A DNA stretch of 64,000 nucleotides, taken from positions 1 through 64,000 of the forward strand of contig NZ_JAJGMW010000023.1 of NCBI RefSeq assembly GCF_020782115.1. The letters are read 5' to 3'. The position numbers were made by a program, and so were the translations under genes. This document shows positions 62,977 through 64,000 of this stretch, one piece after another (the stretch's first letter is position 1; each line of letters opens with the position of its first letter). The stretch is from Leeuwenhoekiella parthenopeia (lineage in GTDB: Bacteria > Bacteroidota > Bacteroidia > Flavobacteriales > Flavobacteriaceae). A model generated the notes under the pieces. The model was not told the origin of the DNA. It did no database searches and worked only from the letters and a program-made list of their open reading frames with translations.

Positions 62977-63744
62977 CTAAAAGGAGTCTTTAAGCATTTC
63001 AAGATCTTCCTGCTCTCTTCGTTCACCCTCGGTATCGATTACAAAACAGAGCAGAAAGCCCAAACTCAATGCATAAAAGAACCGGTCTGAATACCAAAGC
63101 TCATCATACTGATTATAGTAGGCCAGACAGGCACTCACATCAGCGAAAATGAACCCAAAAACCATCATTGCAAAATGAAGGCTTCGGTTACTGTTGAGTA
63201 TAAAATTGTAATAAAAAGCAGCTGAAACCAGAACAATTAGCGCTGCGCCCAGGCAATAAAAAAGTGGTAATTCGAGAATGCCATGCATTTGGTTTTCTAC
63301 GAAACCGGATAGCACAAAGAGGATAAAAATATTACCTGAAGAAATCAATGCTGCAACAAGGAGTGATGATTTTTTAAAGCCTGATAACCTTACAAAGGGC
63401 AAGCGTTCTATGCAAAAAAGGGTGTAGCTGGAAGCACTTAAAAGTAAATACAGCTCAGCCCCCCAGCTTTCCTCAAAAAACAAATGCACAAAATCCCGCA
63501 ACACTAAAAAAATGAGGGCTATTGTCACCCATAAATTACGGCTTTTTGTAAGTAAAAAATAGATAAAGAGAAACACAAGCGTAGATACAAATCGCACAGC
63601 CCGCATGTGCTGTAAATCAAAAAAATAAACCGGGATCAGGTTTATAAGAAGGGCTAGCACCACCAGTGCAAAGATCCCTTTATATCTATTGAGCGTTAAG
63701 AACTGCAAACTTTTCTTCCACCTTTTGTTAGCAATAGTCGACAA
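62977..63744 (-). CDS. Multi-pass membrane protein, tandem paralogue B
   Basis: A 255-residue inner-membrane protein with about eight helices, colinear with the 62131 product. LNRYKGIFALVVLALLINLI, FLVLRDFVHLFFEESWG and MVFGFIFADVSACLAYYNQY match equivalent segments there. The C-terminus is charged (EGERREQEDLEMLKDSF). The tandem arrangement suggests local duplication with divergence. The function is unknown, and other explanations such as a lipid- or lyso-ether-active YhhN relative cannot be tested here. Confidence 0.65.
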   Translation of the reverse strand: MSTIANKRWKKSLQFLTLNRYKGIFALVVLALLINLIPVYFFDLQHMRAVRFVSTLVFLFIYFLLTKSRNLWVTIALIFLVLRDFVHLFFEESWGAELYLLLSASSYTLFCIERLPFVRLSGFKKSSLLVAALISSGNIFILFVLSGFVENQMHGILELPLFYCLGAALIVLVSAAFYYNFILNSNRSLHFAMMVFGFIFADVSACLAYYNQYDELWYSDRFFYALSLGFLLCFVIDTEGERREQEDLEMLKDSF

Positions 63745-63875
63745 GATAATTTTTTTCCTCGTTAATTATCCATTACTACCATAAAAAAAATCCGCAATTG
63801 AACCCTAGTGAATATTGATTGTGAGACTGGAAAGATATATACCCGCATAGCCGAAATCTGATAGATTGTTTCTTT

Positions 63876-63974
63876 ATGGCAAAAATCAATCTTACCATAA
63901 AAGACATCAGGAAAGAAATAAATAAACATCTACTCTGTGTAATAAAGGAATTCTCAATTGAAACAAATGAATGA
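63876..63974 (+). CDS. Very small ORF near the window end (doubtful)
   Basis: ATG 63876 opens a 32-codon frame, MAKINLTIKDIRKEINKHLL, then CVIKEFSIETNE, ending at TGA. The composition is plausible for a small helical peptide, but no family, promoter or terminator supports it. It could equally be chance or part of a feature past the window edge. Confidence 0.2.
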   Translation: MAKINLTIKDIRKEINKHLLCVIKEFSIETNE

Positions 63975-64000
63975 TTTAATCCTATCTCTCCAGATATAAA

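Overview
The window looks like a chromosomal segment from a member of the Flavobacteriaceae (Bacteroidota). The evidence is a 1236-residue secreted protein with the gliding-motility/T9SS type B C-terminal domain, a SusC/SusD pair, several TAnnTTTG-type -7 promoter elements, frequent non-ATG starts, and families of intergenic palindromic repeats of a kind often seen in flavobacteria. Most of the window is core metabolism and information processing. I see no rRNA, tRNA, CRISPR array, prophage or obvious defence island.

Layout. 1-146: end of an IS256-like element next to a small, possibly 5'-truncated membrane gene. 147-5086: accessory region with a lipoprotein gene broken by an in-frame amber codon, a secreted SGNH/sialate O-acetylesterase-like enzyme flanked by two repeat families, a transglutaminase-like protein, and DUF1801, AHSA1/SRPBCC and DUF5995 genes. 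5552-11217: UvrA paralogue, MOSC protein, D-lactate-dehydrogenase-like enzyme, RlmF and an unlisted 51-residue ORF. 11420-16430: cobalamin riboswitch and metE, convergent with katG. 16709-22283: DoxX and NTF2-like proteins; an AraC regulator divergent from an aldehyde dehydrogenase with its DUF779 partner; CsaA with a small partner; a thioredoxin-like protein. 22407-28607: large T9SS cargo protein, UDG-superfamily protein and M14 carboxypeptidase lipoprotein.

28608-38584: a housekeeping block with a Nudix hydrolase head-to-head with pyrE, an SRPBCC protein, birA divergent from rsfS-ftsH-LUD-cdsA-psd-ACBP (chaperone/protease followed by phospholipid synthesis), then convergent valS. 38794-46559: DUF1573 protein, aspartyl protease with PDZ domain, aminotransferase-murB, small Cys-rich membrane protein, GT2, ECF sigma factor, an Nramp-like transporter with altered metal-site motifs, and a convergent Lrp/AsnC regulator with a perfect 23-bp dyad upstream. 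46673-48208: two paralogous four-helix-bundle-like genes, then a dense repeat cluster. 48209-54468: fused IcmF mutase with a palindromic-repeat-like insertion in a linker, purU, DUF4197 lipoprotein and PfkB kinase. 54854-59252: SusC/SusD. 59304-63744: BtuF-like protein without a signal peptide, pyrF, prfA and two tandem paralogous membrane proteins.

Cobalamin is a thread through the window: a B12 riboswitch in front of the B12-independent methionine synthase, a B12-dependent acyl-CoA mutase fused to its GTPase chaperone, and a BtuF-like binding protein. I did not find a clearly new multi-gene system. The best leads are the repeat insertion inside icmF, the four-helix-bundle gene pair, the Lrp operator, the motif-altered Nramp-like transporter and the amber-interrupted lipoprotein gene.
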